Part shown: positions 1 to 13,201 of the stretch, piece by piece | Numbering within the stretch: position 1 is the first letter of the stretch | Layout: each line of letters begins with the position of its first letter | Origin: Halomonas ventosae | GTDB lineage: Bacteria; Pseudomonadota; Gammaproteobacteria; Pseudomonadales; Halomonadaceae | Assembly (NCBI RefSeq): GCF_004361885.1 | Contig: NZ_SNWH01000012.1 | Location: forward strand, 25,774-89,773 | Length of the DNA: 64,000 bases | Direction: 5' to 3' | Made by a program: the position numbers and the translations under genes | Notes under the pieces: model-generated | Seen by the model: only the letters and a program-made list of their open reading frames with translations | Databases searched by the model: none | What the model was told of the DNA's origin: nothing

Positions 1-1
1 A

Positions 2-100
2 GACGGCGAACAGACACCGGCGCTGCTGCTCAACGACCTGGAGCAGGAGATGGCCTATCAGCAGGCCGCGGATCTCCCCCTGACGATTCGTCACGGCTGA
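2..100 (+). CDS. C-terminal end of an unidentified protein (partial, cut by window edge)
   Basis: An open frame enters from the left edge and gives 32 residues ending ...LPLTIRHG before a TGA at 98-100. Third codon positions are mostly G or C, as in real genes of this window, so I read it as the tail of a gene convergent with tilS. It overlaps the 3' end of tilS by about 70 bases. I do not recognise the family, and too little is visible to assign a function. Confidence 0.45.
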   Translation, partial: DGEQTPALLLNDLEQEMAYQQAADLPLTIRHG

Positions 101-1400
101 CCCAACCCTCGGCGAGCAGCCAGCAGGCCCCGTCCCGCGGGTCCAGCACTGCCACCGGTGTCTCGCCTTCTCGAGCCACCACCAGCCCCCCGCGCCCCCA
201 GGGGGGCACGCCAGCCTCCTGCAGCAGCCGCTTGAGATCGCGTCGGCCACGGCCGGGCAGCCGCAGCCATTCGCCTCCCTGCCGCGGCACCACCCGCAGC
301 CGTGCCGGCGCACCGTCGGCCCGGCCCAGCGAGACCCGCACCTCGCCCAGCGGCGTCATCAACGGCGCATGGCCATTCCACTCGGCTTGCCAGTCGGGCG
401 GCAGCGCCTCAGGGGGGGCGAGCAGGTATAGCCGCCCTCGCCAGACCCTGGCCTCTGCATCAGACCAGGTTACCCGCACCTTGGCATCCTCCCTGGCCTC
501 CAGCTGGTCCAGCAGCGTGTCGAGCCGCCGTGCCGGCGGCATCGCCAGGCCCAGCCGCCCACAGCAATAGCGCACCAGCAGGCGTCGTCGAGAACCGGAA
601 AGCGTCTCCAGGCCCGCCACCGGCAGGCAGGCCGCATCGCCGCCCAGGCGCTCGAGGTCGAGGCCGGCGAGCTCATCGAGCAGGGCGTCGGCCTCGCCGG
701 CAAGCGCCGCGCTGCGCGAGAGCGACTCGCCGGCATGCACCCAGCGGGTCGCCAGCAGTGGTAGCACGGTGTGGCGCAGGAAGTTGCGATCCAGGGTCTC
801 GTCGTCGTTGGAAGGATCCTCCACCCAGACCAGGCCCTGGCGGCGCGCCTCGGCCTCGAGGGTCGCGCGCTCGACCCCAAGCAGCGGGCGCTCGAGGCGC
901 CGCCCCCGCCACGCGCGCCCGGCCGTCATGCCGGCCAGGCCGCGCGTCCCGCTACCGCGCAGGGCAGCCAGCAGGAAGGTCTCGGCCTGATCATCGCGGT
1001 GCTGAGCCAGCCAGAGGGTCTCGCCCGGCGCCACGCACTCGGCGAAGGCGGCGTAGCGTGCCGCCCGCGCCGCCCCTTCGCGACCCTGCCCGTCGGCCGA
1101 GTCGACGGCGACCCGCTCGACGCGAAGCGGCACGCCGAGGCCCGAACAGAGCCACTGGCAGTGACGCTCGAAGCCGTCGGCGGCAGGCTGCAGGCCATGA
1201 TGGACATGCAGCGCCCGCAAGGAGCGTGGATGGCGCCGACAGGCCTCTGCGGTGAGCGTCAGCAGCAGCGAGGAGTCCAGCCCACCGGAGAGGGCCACCC
1301 AGACGCAACGCCCCGCCGACGTAGCCGCCAGGGCACGATCGACAAGGCGCTGCAGGGTCGCCCCCATGGAATCAGCGTCCATGACCGTCACCGAGGCCAT
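30..1400 (-). CDS. tilS: tRNA(Ile)-lysidine synthetase TilS
   Basis: TilS uses ATP and lysine to convert C34 of the AUA-reading tRNA-Ile to lysidine in the cytoplasm. The PP-loop ATP-pyrophosphatase signature SGGLDSS lies at residues 38-44, followed by the HVHHGLQ and HRDDQAETFL stretches typical of the family. A central substrate-binding region and a C-terminal TilS domain follow, and 456 aa is near the usual length. It starts 4 bases after the accA stop, so the two are probably co-transcribed. No strong ribosome binding site is seen, and a second ATG at 1382 is an alternative start. The last 20 or so residues (rich in Pro, Arg and Ser) are antisense to the convergent coding tail at 2-100 and look like run-on sequence beyond the family domain. 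Confidence 0.95.
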   Translation of the reverse strand: MASVTVMDADSMGATLQRLVDRALAATSAGRCVWVALSGGLDSSLLLTLTAEACRRHPRSLRALHVHHGLQPAADGFERHCQWLCSGLGVPLRVERVAVDSADGQGREGAARAARYAAFAECVAPGETLWLAQHRDDQAETFLLAALRGSGTRGLAGMTAGRAWRGRRLERPLLGVERATLEAEARRQGLVWVEDPSNDDETLDRNFLRHTVLPLLATRWVHAGESLSRSAALAGEADALLDELAGLDLERLGGDAACLPVAGLETLSGSRRRLLVRYCCGRLGLAMPPARRLDTLLDQLEAREDAKVRVTWSDAEARVWRGRLYLLAPPEALPPDWQAEWNGHAPLMTPLGEVRVSLGRADGAPARLRVVPRQGGEWLRLPGRGRRDLKRLLQEAGVPPWGRGGLVVAREGETPVAVLDPRDGACWLLAEGWVSRDESSGGDPRPADRPSPAPGR

Positions 1401-1404
1401 GCGG

Positions 1405-2358
<954 letters not shown>

Positions 2359-2487
2359 TGGCCGGATGCCTTGTGATGTTTCACCGCCTGCCCGTCGAGG
2401 CCAGGCGCGGCGCGAAAAGTGACGTGGCTGGCATTATCGCACCCTCAACGCACCACGCAAGGCAGAGCACGCCAGGAGGCAAGGGGG

Positions 2488-2580
2488 CCGGGGACAGGCT
2501 TGGAGGGGGTCCTACGCCAGGGATGGCGTCGATAGCGCCCAGGGAGGGGTTCACAGCGCCCCCGATAAGCCTGTCGCCGG
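2488..2580 (-). repeat. Structured intergenic repeat, short form, copy 1
   Basis: It lies in the 276-base gap between dnaE and accA, which holds no gene. The ends are a 14-base inverted repeat with one mismatch (2488-2501 CCGGGGACAGGCTT; 2567-2580 complementary to CCGGCGACAGGCTT). Read on the minus strand, the body contains CCCCTCCCTGGGCGCT and a small hairpin, GACGCCA/TGGCGTA. The same sequence recurs at 29428 in this form, and at 6214 and 38245 with an extra internal segment. No coding capacity is seen. It could be a REP/BIME-like element or a small non-autonomous mobile element; I do not recognise a named family. Confidence 0.8.
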
Positions 2581-2634
2581 TAAGCCCCGACTCGTTCCAA
2601 GCAAGACAATGAGGGGCAAGCCCTATGCCCATGC

Positions 2635-6135
<3,501 letters not shown>

Positions 6136-6213
6136 ATAAGGGCTCGGGGCTTGGCGGTAAATAATCAGTACAGGAAGCGCGAGGCTATCCCGGCAATATC
6201 GCTCGGGGCTGAT

Positions 6214-6390
6214 CCGGCGACAGGCCTGCGGGGAGGCGCTGTAAACCCCTCCCTGGGCGCTACCGATGCCCTGCGGCGCTCTCGCGTCCTGCTTCGCTTG
6301 CAGGGCCAGTGCTGGCCATCCCTGGCCAGCCCGTTCGGAGGAATCCTCCTCACCCCTGGCATAGGACCTCCTCTGCGACCTGCTCCCGGC
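6214..6390 (+). repeat. Structured intergenic repeat, long form, copy 2
   Basis: It fills most of the 281-base gap between rnhB and dnaE. It begins CCGGCGACAGGCCT and carries GGCGCTGTAAACCCCTCC and GGGCGCTACCGATGCC, as in the short copies. About 90 extra bases then follow before the shared CCTGGCATAGGACCTCC segment. The extra part contains two hairpins: GCTGGCCA...TGGCCAGC and GGAGGAATCCTCC. The right end is degenerate (CTGCTCCCGGCGCC). It is closely similar to the copy at 38245. Confidence 0.8.
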
Positions 6391-6416
6391 GCCTCTCGTG
6401 GTGCCGCTTGAGAGAC

Positions 6417-7055
6417 CTAAAACAGTGCCAGCTGGCGCTTGACGGGACCGAAGGAGCGACGGTGCTCCGGCAGCGGCCCCAGGCGTTCCAGGGCGGCCAG
6501 GTGCTCGCGGGTCGGGTAGCCCTTGTGGCGGGCGAAGCCGTAGTCGGGATGCCGGGCATCGAGGGCCAGCATGCCTGCGTCGCGCTCGACCTTGGCCAGT
6601 ATCGAGGCGGCGGCGATGGCCGGATGACGGGCATCGCCCTTGACCACTGCCTGACCGGAGACATGATGCCCGGGCAGCCGGTTGCCGTCCACCAGCAGGT
6701 ACTCGGCCGCCGGCGCCAGGGCGTCGATGGCGCGACGCATGGCGAGGTGCGTGGCATGGTAGATATTGAGCGCGTCCACCTCGGCGGCCGACGCCTCGGC
6801 CACGGCGCAGGCCAGTGCCCGTGCGCGGATCACCGCATCCAGGATCTCGCGACGGCGGGCGGTCAGGGTCTTGGAGTCGGCCAGGCCCGCGATGGGCCGT
6901 GCCGGGTCGAGGATCACCGCGGCGGCGACCACCGGGCCGACCAGCGGGCCGCGGCCCACCTCGTCGACCCCGGCCAGGCGCTCGCCCGCATAGTCGATCA
7001 CCAGCGGCGGCAGCTCGCGGGCCCCTTTCCCTCTCGCGCGCTCCCTGACCGTCAT
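6417..7055 (-). CDS. rnhB: Ribonuclease HII
   Basis: RNase HII cuts the RNA strand of RNA-DNA hybrids and removes ribonucleotides misincorporated in DNA. The 212-aa protein has the type 2 active site: [13 protein letters not shown] with Asp31 and Glu32, LLVDGN with Asp123, and the downstream [21 protein letters not shown] block. It overlaps lpxB by 4 bases (ATGA), indicating translational coupling within the lpxA-lpxB-rnhB-dnaE run. Confidence 0.96.
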   Translation of the reverse strand: MTVRERARGKGARELPPLVIDYAGERLAGVDEVGRGPLVGPVVAAAVILDPARPIAGLADSKTLTARRREILDAVIRARALACAVAEASAAEVDALNIYHATHLAMRRAIDALAPAAEYLLVDGNRLPGHHVSGQAVVKGDARHPAIAAASILAKVERDAGMLALDARHPDYGFARHKGYPTREHLAALERLGPLPEHRRSFGPVKRQLALF

Positions 7056-8248
7056 GGCGCCACCTCGTCGGCCAGCGCCGGGGCCACGCTGGCCGGCAAC
7101 GGCTGCCCCGCCGCCAGCGCCTCGATAGCCTCGGCCGCCCGGCGGCTGGCGTCACGCTGCAAGTCGGCATGCATGGCGGCAAAGCGCGCTTCCAGGGTCG
7201 CCCGTCCTGCGGGGTCGTCGAGCATCTCGCCCAGGCGCGCGGCGATCGCCGCGGGGCGGGCCTCCCCCTGGATCAGCTCCGGCACCAGGGCCTCGCGGGC
7301 GATCAGGTTGGGCAACGAGATCCACTCGGTCTTGACCAGCCGCCTGGCCAGCCAGTGGGTCAAGGGTGCCATCCGATAGGCGACCAGCATCGCCCGGTGG
7401 CAGAGCATCGCCTCCAGCGCCGCGGTGCCCGAGGCGAGCAGCACCGCATCGGCGGCTACCATGGCCTCCCGGGCCTGGCCGTCGAGCAGGGTCAGGCGCG
7501 CCATCAGGGCAGGATGCTCGGCTATCAGCATCTCCAGCTCGCCGCGGCGTTCGGGTGTCGCCGCCGGGATCACCACCCGCAGCCTGGGTCGCGCGGCACA
7601 CAGCCGCTCGGCAGCAGCGAGAAAGGTCTCGCCCAAGAAGCGTATCTCGCTGGCCCGGGAGCCTGGCAGCACCGCCAGCACCGGGCCAGCGGCAGGCAGG
7701 CCCAGCTCGGCACGTGCGGCCATGCGATCGTTGTCAAGAGGCAACTCGTCGGCCAGCGGGTGGCCGACGAAGGCCACCGGAACCCGGTGGCGGGCATAGA
7801 AGGCCGCCTCGAAGGGCAGCAAGGTCAGCATGGCGTCGACCGACTTCGCGATGCCCTTGACGCGCCCCTGGCGCCAGGCCCAGACCGAGGGGCTGACGTA
7901 GTGGGCGGTGGTCAGACCCGCCTCGCGCAGCTGCCGCTCCAGCCCGAGATTGAAGTCGGGTGCATCGATGCCGATCATCACGTCGGGCTGCCAGGCCAGG
8001 GCGTCGCGCCTGAGTTCGCGACGCACGCCGACCAGCCGGGGCAGGTGCCGGAGCACCTCGATCAGGCCCATCACCGACAGGGTTTCCAGGGGGAAACGGC
8101 TATCGAGGCCCTCGGCGATCATGCGCGGACCACCGATGCCGCGAAACGCCACCCGTGGGTGGCGCGTCTTCAGGGCCCGCATCAGTCCGGCCCCCAGCAG
8201 ATCGCCAGAGAGCTCGCCTGCGACCAGATAGATACGCCGGACCGTCAT
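7052..8248 (-). CDS. lpxB: Lipid-A-disaccharide synthase
   Basis: LpxB is a GT19 glycosyltransferase at the inner face of the cytoplasmic membrane. It joins UDP-2,3-diacylglucosamine and lipid X to form the lipid A disaccharide. The 398-aa protein starts [16 protein letters not shown]; the GELSGD loop and the later [10 protein letters not shown] (nucleotide-sugar binding) are family hallmarks, as is VWAWRQGR. It follows lpxA after a 27-base gap and couples to rnhB through an ATGA overlap. Confidence 0.97.
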   Translation of the reverse strand: MTVRRIYLVAGELSGDLLGAGLMRALKTRHPRVAFRGIGGPRMIAEGLDSRFPLETLSVMGLIEVLRHLPRLVGVRRELRRDALAWQPDVMIGIDAPDFNLGLERQLREAGLTTAHYVSPSVWAWRQGRVKGIAKSVDAMLTLLPFEAAFYARHRVPVAFVGHPLADELPLDNDRMAARAELGLPAAGPVLAVLPGSRASEIRFLGETFLAAAERLCAARPRLRVVIPAATPERRGELEMLIAEHPALMARLTLLDGQAREAMVAADAVLLASGTAALEAMLCHRAMLVAYRMAPLTHWLARRLVKTEWISLPNLIAREALVPELIQGEARPAAIAARLGEMLDDPAGRATLEARFAAMHADLQRDASRRAAEAIEALAAGQPLPASVAPALADEVAP

Positions 8249-8275
8249 GACGCCACCCGCATCAAGGTACCATGC

Positions 8276-9043
8276 TCAACGGATGATGCCGCGGGTCGAG
8301 ACCTCGATAGAGGCGGCGAAGGTCTCGGTCTCGGGCAGTGCGAAGCGCTCACGAATCTGCGCCAGGGCCTGCTCGGTGGTCAGCCCGTGGCGGTAGACCA
8401 GCTTGTAGGCCTCGCCCAGCGCGCGGATGGCCTCTCTGGAGAAGCCCCGTCGCTTGAGGCCCACCAGATTGAGGCCATGGACCTGCGCCGGGTTGCCGTT
8501 GATCATCACGTAGGCCGGGGTATCCTTGGTGATGATCGAGCCACCGCCGGCCATGGCGTGTTCGCCGAAGTGGCAGAACTGGTGGATGGCCGAGAGCCCG
8601 CCGACGATGGCGAAGTCACCCAGACGCACATGGCCGGCGAGAGTCACCTGGTTGGCCAGGACACAGTCGTTGCCGATCACGCAGTCGTGGCCGACATGCA
8701 CGTAGGCCATGAAGAGGTTGCGCGAACCGATGGTGGTCTCGCCACGATCCTGGACGGTGCCGCGGTGCAGGGTGGCCCCCTCGCGGATGACGTTGTCATC
8801 GCCCATCACCAGGCGGGTCGGCTCCCCTGCATACTTCTTGTCCTGGCAATCCTCGCCCACCGAGGCGAACTGGAAGATACGGGTGCGCGCGCCCAGCACA
8901 CTCGGGCCCTTGATCACCACATGGGGGCCGATGCGGCTGCCGGGCCCGAGCTCGACCTCGGGCCCGATGACCGTGAAGGGGCCGACCTCGACATCGTCGG
9001 CCAGGCGCGCCGCAGGATCAATGAGGGCGGTGGGGTGTATCAA
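8276..9043 (-). CDS. lpxA: UDP-N-acetylglucosamine O-acyltransferase LpxA
   Basis: LpxA performs the first step of lipid A synthesis, 3-O-acylation of UDP-GlcNAc using 3-hydroxyacyl-ACP. The 255-aa protein begins [23 protein letters not shown] and consists of hexapeptide repeats folding as a left-handed beta helix, then a C-terminal helical domain. The catalytic histidine lies in HVGHDCVIG. Its ATG overlaps the fabZ stop by 4 bases, so the two should be coupled. FabZ and LpxA compete for 3-hydroxyacyl-ACP, which fits the fabZ-lpxA pairing. Confidence 0.97.
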   Translation of the reverse strand: MIHPTALIDPAARLADDVEVGPFTVIGPEVELGPGSRIGPHVVIKGPSVLGARTRIFQFASVGEDCQDKKYAGEPTRLVMGDDNVIREGATLHRGTVQDRGETTIGSRNLFMAYVHVGHDCVIGNDCVLANQVTLAGHVRLGDFAIVGGLSAIHQFCHFGEHAMAGGGSIITKDTPAYVMINGNPAQVHGLNLVGLKRRGFSREAIRALGEAYKLVYRHGLTTEQALAQIRERFALPETETFAASIEVSTRGIIR

Positions 9044-9483
9044 GCGACCTTCCTCTCGGCGCAGGTAATGTCGGCCTCACAGACCAGCTCGCCATCGACC
9101 GTGGCACGGCAGGCGAACTTCCAGATGCCGCGCTTGGTGCGCTCGACCCGAGCCTCCAACACCAGCTGGTCGCCGGGCATCACCGGGCGCTTGAAGCGCA
9201 CGTTGTCACTGGCCACCAGATAGTAGACATAGCCGTCGGCGGGCAGCTTATTGACGGTCTTGAAGCCGAGGATGCCACACGCCTGGGCCAGCGCCTCGAC
9301 CACCAGCACACCAGGCATGATCGGATGATGCGGGAAGTGGCCGTTGAAGAAGGGCTCGTTGATGCTGACGTTCTTGTAGGCAACGATGGCTTCGCCCAGG
9401 GTGATCTCCGTCACCCGGTCCACCAGCAGGAAGGGGTAGCGGTGGGGCAGATATTCACGAATCTCGTTGATGTCCATTACCAT
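9040..9483 (-). CDS. fabZ: 3-hydroxyacyl-ACP dehydratase FabZ
   Basis: FabZ dehydrates 3-hydroxyacyl-ACP to trans-2-enoyl-ACP in fatty acid elongation. The 147-aa hot-dog-fold protein has the catalytic His49 in [12 protein letters not shown] and Glu63 in VVEALAQ. It lies between lpxD and lpxA, as in E. coli. The first residues MVM allow starts at 9483 or 9477; the difference is trivial. Confidence 0.97.
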   Translation of the reverse strand: MVMDINEIREYLPHRYPFLLVDRVTEITLGEAIVAYKNVSINEPFFNGHFPHHPIMPGVLVVEALAQACGILGFKTVNKLPADGYVYYLVASDNVRFKRPVMPGDQLVLEARVERTKRGIWKFACRATVDGELVCEADITCAERKVA

Positions 9484-9587
9484 CGTAGCAACCTCTGAAA
9501 TGACTGGATGCCCCTCCCGCGAAGGTCAGGGTCGGCCCAGTGGCCGGCGGAAACAGGCGGAGGATTATACCGCCCTGCAATGCCCCC

Positions 9588-10625
9588 TCAATCGCGACGC
9601 GCGGCTTTTTCGAGCCGCGCCAGGCGCCGGGCGATGTCGTCGAGCTGCTTGAAGCGCACCGCGTTGCGACGCCACTGGGCATTGTCCATGGCACCGGTCC
9701 CCGACGAATAGACCCCCGCTTCCAGGATCGAGTTGGTGACCAGGCTCATACCGGTGACCTGCACTCCATCGGCGATGGTCAGGTGGCCGGAGAGTCCCAC
9801 CCCGCCGCCCAGCATGCAGTGCTTGCCCACCCGGGTGGAGCCGGCAATGCCCACGCAGCCGGCCAGCGCGGTGTGGTCGCCGATCTGCACGTTGTGGGCG
9901 ATCTGCACCTGGCTGTCGATCTTGACGTCATCGCCGATCAGGGTGTCGCCAAGCGCGCCACGATCGATGCTCGAGCAGCTACCCACTTCGACATCGTCGC
10001 CCAGCACCACGCCGCCCAGTTGGGCGATCTTGTGCCAGCGCGCCCCGTCATGGGCAAATCCAAAGCCATCACCGCCGATCACGCAGCCGCTGTGCAGGAT
10101 GGCCCGAGCGCCGATCACCACGCCATGACAGAGAGTGACATTGGCGTGCAACCGCGATCCGGGGCCGATGCGAGAGTCGGCGCCCACCACGCAGCCCGGG
10201 CCGATGACCACCTCGTCGCCCAGCTCGACGCCTGATTCGATCACTGTCTGGGGGCCGATGACGACGTCCGCCCCCAGGCAGACGTCGTCGGCGACCACCG
10301 CCGTGGGATGAATGCCGGCCGGTATTCGGTCGGTGAGCGGATCGAAGAGCCGCGATAGCTCGGCATAGCCGAGATAGGGGTTGTCCATTTCCAGGCGCGC
10401 CACCGGGCAGCTCTGGGCATGGTCCGGAGCCAGCAGCACCGCCGCGGCTCGCGTCCCTGTCAGATCCTTGAGGTAGGCGCGGTTGGCGAGGAAGGCCACC
10501 TGGTCAGGCGCGGCATCCCTGAGCGTCGCCAGGCCACTCACCCGCCGTTCACCGTCACCCTCGAGGCGGGCTCCCAGGCGCTCGGCAATCTCGGACAGTG
10601 TCAGGGTTCGGGCGTCTTGATTCAT
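9588..10625 (-). CDS. lpxD: UDP-3-O-(3-hydroxyacyl)glucosamine N-acyltransferase LpxD
   Basis: LpxD adds the N-linked 3-hydroxyacyl chain in lipid A synthesis (third step). The 345-aa protein has an N-terminal uridine-binding domain (about residues 1-100), a long run of hexapeptide repeats (HPTAVVADDVCLG, VIGPQTVIESGVELG and so on), and a C-terminal helix ending RRLARLEKAARRD. The catalytic-region histidine is in GFGFAHDGARWHKI. The gene is separated from fabZ by 104 bases. Unusually, no intact skp/ompH gene lies between it and bamA. Confidence 0.97.
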   Translation of the reverse strand: MNQDARTLTLSEIAERLGARLEGDGERRVSGLATLRDAAPDQVAFLANRAYLKDLTGTRAAAVLLAPDHAQSCPVARLEMDNPYLGYAELSRLFDPLTDRIPAGIHPTAVVADDVCLGADVVIGPQTVIESGVELGDEVVIGPGCVVGADSRIGPGSRLHANVTLCHGVVIGARAILHSGCVIGGDGFGFAHDGARWHKIAQLGGVVLGDDVEVGSCSSIDRGALGDTLIGDDVKIDSQVQIAHNVQIGDHTALAGCVGIAGSTRVGKHCMLGGGVGLSGHLTIADGVQVTGMSLVTNSILEAGVYSSGTGAMDNAQWRRNAVRFKQLDDIARRLARLEKAARRD

Positions 10626-10652
10626 AAAGATTCGCTGTCGTAGACGGCCGGC

Positions 10653-10742
10653 TTACTCGGCGGGTGCCAGCGGATCGACCTGAGCCGGCAGCATGATGGG
10701 CGCCAGCAGGCCGAAGCACAGAAGGGAATAGCGCTTATGAAT
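10653..10742 (-). pseudogene. Possible remnant of skp/ompH (29-codon signal-peptide-like frame)
   Basis: The gap between bamA and lpxD, where skp (periplasmic chaperone) normally lies, is only 143 bases. It holds a short frame that would start at an ATT preceded at good spacing by GAGGAG. The frame reads HKRYSLLCFGLLAPIMLPAQ then VDPLAPAE and stops with TAA: basic residues, a hydrophobic core and a short polar end, as in a signal peptide followed by a few residues. I infer a large internal deletion of a secreted-protein gene, probably skp. It could also be a chance frame or a tiny expressed peptide. There is no ATG at the start. Confidence 0.3.
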
Positions 10743-10768
10743 GGAGAAGCTCCTCGCAAGAGGCGGGA

Positions 10769-13114
10769 TCAGAAGGTCTGGCCCAATGAAAACTGGAAGA
10801 CCTGGGTTTCGTCGTTGCTCTTGTCGTTGAGCGGCTGGGCGACGCTGAAGGTCAGCGGTCCTACCGGGGTCAGCCAGGAGAGGCCGACACCTGCGCTGTA
10901 GCGCAGATCGCTCAGGTCAACGCCGGAGTCGCACTGCTGCCGATCAGCATCCTCGTCAAGCACCGGGTAACAGTCGGTCAGGAAGGTGTTGCCGGCATCC
11001 AGGAACAGCGAGGTCTGCAGGGAGCGCTGGTCCTTGATGAAGGGCATGGGGAACAGCACCTCGGCACTGCCTTCCACCAGCACATTGCCCCCGAGGGTGC
11101 GGTCATCGCCGCCATTGCGCTCGGTGACCGCCGGTCCCAGGGTGTTGCCGGTGTAGCCGCGCACCGAGCCCAGGCCACCGGAGAAGAAGTTCTCGTAGAA
11201 CGGATAGGGATCGCTACTGAAGGCATCGGCGTAGCCCAGCTCGCCGCCGAACTTCAGGCCCCAGGTCTGCTCTTCGTTGAAGGGGAGGAGCTGGCGGGCC
11301 TGGGCGCGCAGCTTGTAGTACTCGGCGTCGCTGCCCGGCACCGCCGTCTCCAGCGACAGACGCTGGTAATTGCCGGCAGTCGGCATGATGCCTCGGTTGA
11401 GCTTGTTGCGGGTCCAGCTGGCGGTGAGCTTCAGGCTCTGGGCATCACTGCCCTGGTCATCCACATAGCGCTGGATCTCCGAGGCGGTATCGCGGTAGGT
11501 GTCGATCGACAGATCCTCGACCGATGCGCCGAAGTTGAGGCGGGCCAACTCGTTGATCGGATAGCCGAAGTTGATGCCCCCACCATAGGCATCGGTGGAA
11601 TAGGTCGAGATATCGGAGTCCTCATAGTCGGTCTCGCGGTAGAAGAGGTTATAACCACGCGAGATGCCGTCCAGGGTCCAGTAGGGATCGGTGAAGCCGA
11701 AGTTGAGGTTGGTGAAGGTATCGCTGCGCTGAGCGGTGAAGTTGACCCGATTTCCCGTCCCGAGAAAGTTGTTCTGGGAGATTGATGCGCCATAGATCAA
11801 CCCGGCGCTCTGAGAGAAGCCGAAACTCACCGAGATCGAGCCGGAGGGTTGCTCCTCCACCGTGTAGGTGACGTCCAGCTGGTCGGGCGCACCGGCCACC
11901 GGGCGAGTCTCCACGTCGACCTGCTTGAAGAAGCCCAGGCGCTCCAGGCGCTGACGCGACTGGCTGATCGATTCGGTGGAGGCCGGCGCCCCCTCCATCT
12001 GGACCATCTCGCGCCGCAGCACTTCGTCCTGGGTGGTGGTATTGCCGACGAACTCGATACGCCGCACGTAGGCACGACGTCCCGGCTCGACGCGGAAAAT
12101 CAGATCCACGGTATCGCCGGACGCGGCCACCTCGGGAATGCCATCCACGTTGGCGAAGGCGAAACCTTCGGCGCCCAGCCGCGAGCGCAGCGCCTCGATG
12201 GAAGCGGTGACGTCGCTGCGCGAGAAGATCTCGCCGGATTCCACTTTCAGCAGCTCACGAGCCTCGTCCTCGGGAATCTGCAGGTCACCGGCGAAGCGGA
12301 TGTCGTCCAGACGATACTGCTGGCCCTCGTCGAGGTTGACGGTAACGAAGATCCGCGACTTGTCGGGGCTGATCGAGACCTGGGTGGACTCGATGTTGAA
12401 GTTCACGTAACCGCGATCGAGATAAAAGGAGCGCAGTCGTTCCAGGTCACCGGACAGGGCCTCGCGGGAGTACTCATCGCTGGAGAACCAGCCGAAGAAC
12501 CAGCCCGGCTTGTCATCGAGCTCGAACACCTCGCGCAGCTGCTCATCGTCGAAATCGTGGTTACCGACAATATTGATCTGGCGGATCTTGGCCACTGCGC
12601 CTTCGTCGATGTTGATATTGACCTGAACCTGGCCCTCGCCGACCTCCTCCACGGAGGTCTCGATCTGGGCGCTGTAACGGCCCTGGGACTGGTAGACTCC
12701 CTCCAGTTCGCGCTGGATCTCCTCGAGGGTGGAGAGCTGCAGCACCTGCCCCTCATCGAGCCCGGCCTGTTTGAGGCCATTGCGCAGATCCTCGTCGGCA
12801 ATCTGCTTGTTACCCTCGATGTTGAGGCGCGCGATAGTCGGGCGCTCGACCACCTGGATGATCAGCACGTCCCCCTCGCGAGCCAGCGTGACGTCTTCGA
12901 ACAGCCCTGTGGCAAAGAGCTCGCGGGCCGCCTCGGCCAGCTCACGCTCATCCACCCGGTCGCGGGCGCTGACAGGGAAGGCATTGAACACGGAGGCGGG
13001 CGAAACCCGCTGCAGCCCCTCAACCCTGATGTCGGAAACGTGGAAAGATTGTGCCTGTGCCGCCTGGGCACTCACGAGCAGCAGCGCCGCCAGTCCGATG
13101 GTCTTGATTTTCAT
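10769..13114 (-). CDS. bamA: Outer-membrane protein assembly factor BamA
   Basis: BamA is the central Omp85 component of the BAM complex, which folds beta barrels into the outer membrane. The 781-aa protein has a clear signal peptide (MKIKTIGLAALLLVSAQAAQA, cut before QSF), five POTRA domains (about residues 22-420), and a 16-strand barrel ending in phenylalanine (FSLGQTF). The conserved loop 6 motif appears as VRGY in GSVRGYTGNTLGP. It follows rseP with its own promoter-like sequence in the gap. The gene normally between it and lpxD is missing. Confidence 0.97.
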   Translation of the reverse strand: MKIKTIGLAALLLVSAQAAQAQSFHVSDIRVEGLQRVSPASVFNAFPVSARDRVDERELAEAARELFATGLFEDVTLAREGDVLIIQVVERPTIARLNIEGNKQIADEDLRNGLKQAGLDEGQVLQLSTLEEIQRELEGVYQSQGRYSAQIETSVEEVGEGQVQVNINIDEGAVAKIRQINIVGNHDFDDEQLREVFELDDKPGWFFGWFSSDEYSREALSGDLERLRSFYLDRGYVNFNIESTQVSISPDKSRIFVTVNLDEGQQYRLDDIRFAGDLQIPEDEARELLKVESGEIFSRSDVTASIEALRSRLGAEGFAFANVDGIPEVAASGDTVDLIFRVEPGRRAYVRRIEFVGNTTTQDEVLRREMVQMEGAPASTESISQSRQRLERLGFFKQVDVETRPVAGAPDQLDVTYTVEEQPSGSISVSFGFSQSAGLIYGASISQNNFLGTGNRVNFTAQRSDTFTNLNFGFTDPYWTLDGISRGYNLFYRETDYEDSDISTYSTDAYGGGINFGYPINELARLNFGASVEDLSIDTYRDTASEIQRYVDDQGSDAQSLKLTASWTRNKLNRGIMPTAGNYQRLSLETAVPGSDAEYYKLRAQARQLLPFNEEQTWGLKFGGELGYADAFSSDPYPFYENFFSGGLGSVRGYTGNTLGPAVTERNGGDDRTLGGNVLVEGSAEVLFPMPFIKDQRSLQTSLFLDAGNTFLTDCYPVLDEDADRQQCDSGVDLSDLRYSAGVGLSWLTPVGPLTFSVAQPLNDKSNDETQVFQFSLGQTF

Positions 13115-13161
13115 GCTGTCGATTCGCTCGCGTTGATCTGCCGTCCTTACCAGACAGGCAC

Positions 13162-13189
13162 CTTATACATTTGTGCTGGCCACTGACAA
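13162..13189 (-). promoter_or_regulatory. Sigma-70-like promoter upstream of bamA
   Basis: On the minus strand TTGTCA (13184-13189) is separated by 16 bases from TATAAG (13162-13167), each one mismatch from consensus, about 47 bases before the bamA ATG. It lies in the 87-base rseP-bamA gap. It would allow bamA expression independent of the upstream operon. Confidence 0.5.
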
Positions 13190-13201
13190 GCCGACACCCA
13201 T

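Noticed and set aside
7169..9223. A 684-codon plus-strand frame covering lpxB and lpxA
   Set aside because: It is antisense to well-identified genes with the same GC-skewed composition; there is no recognisable domain.
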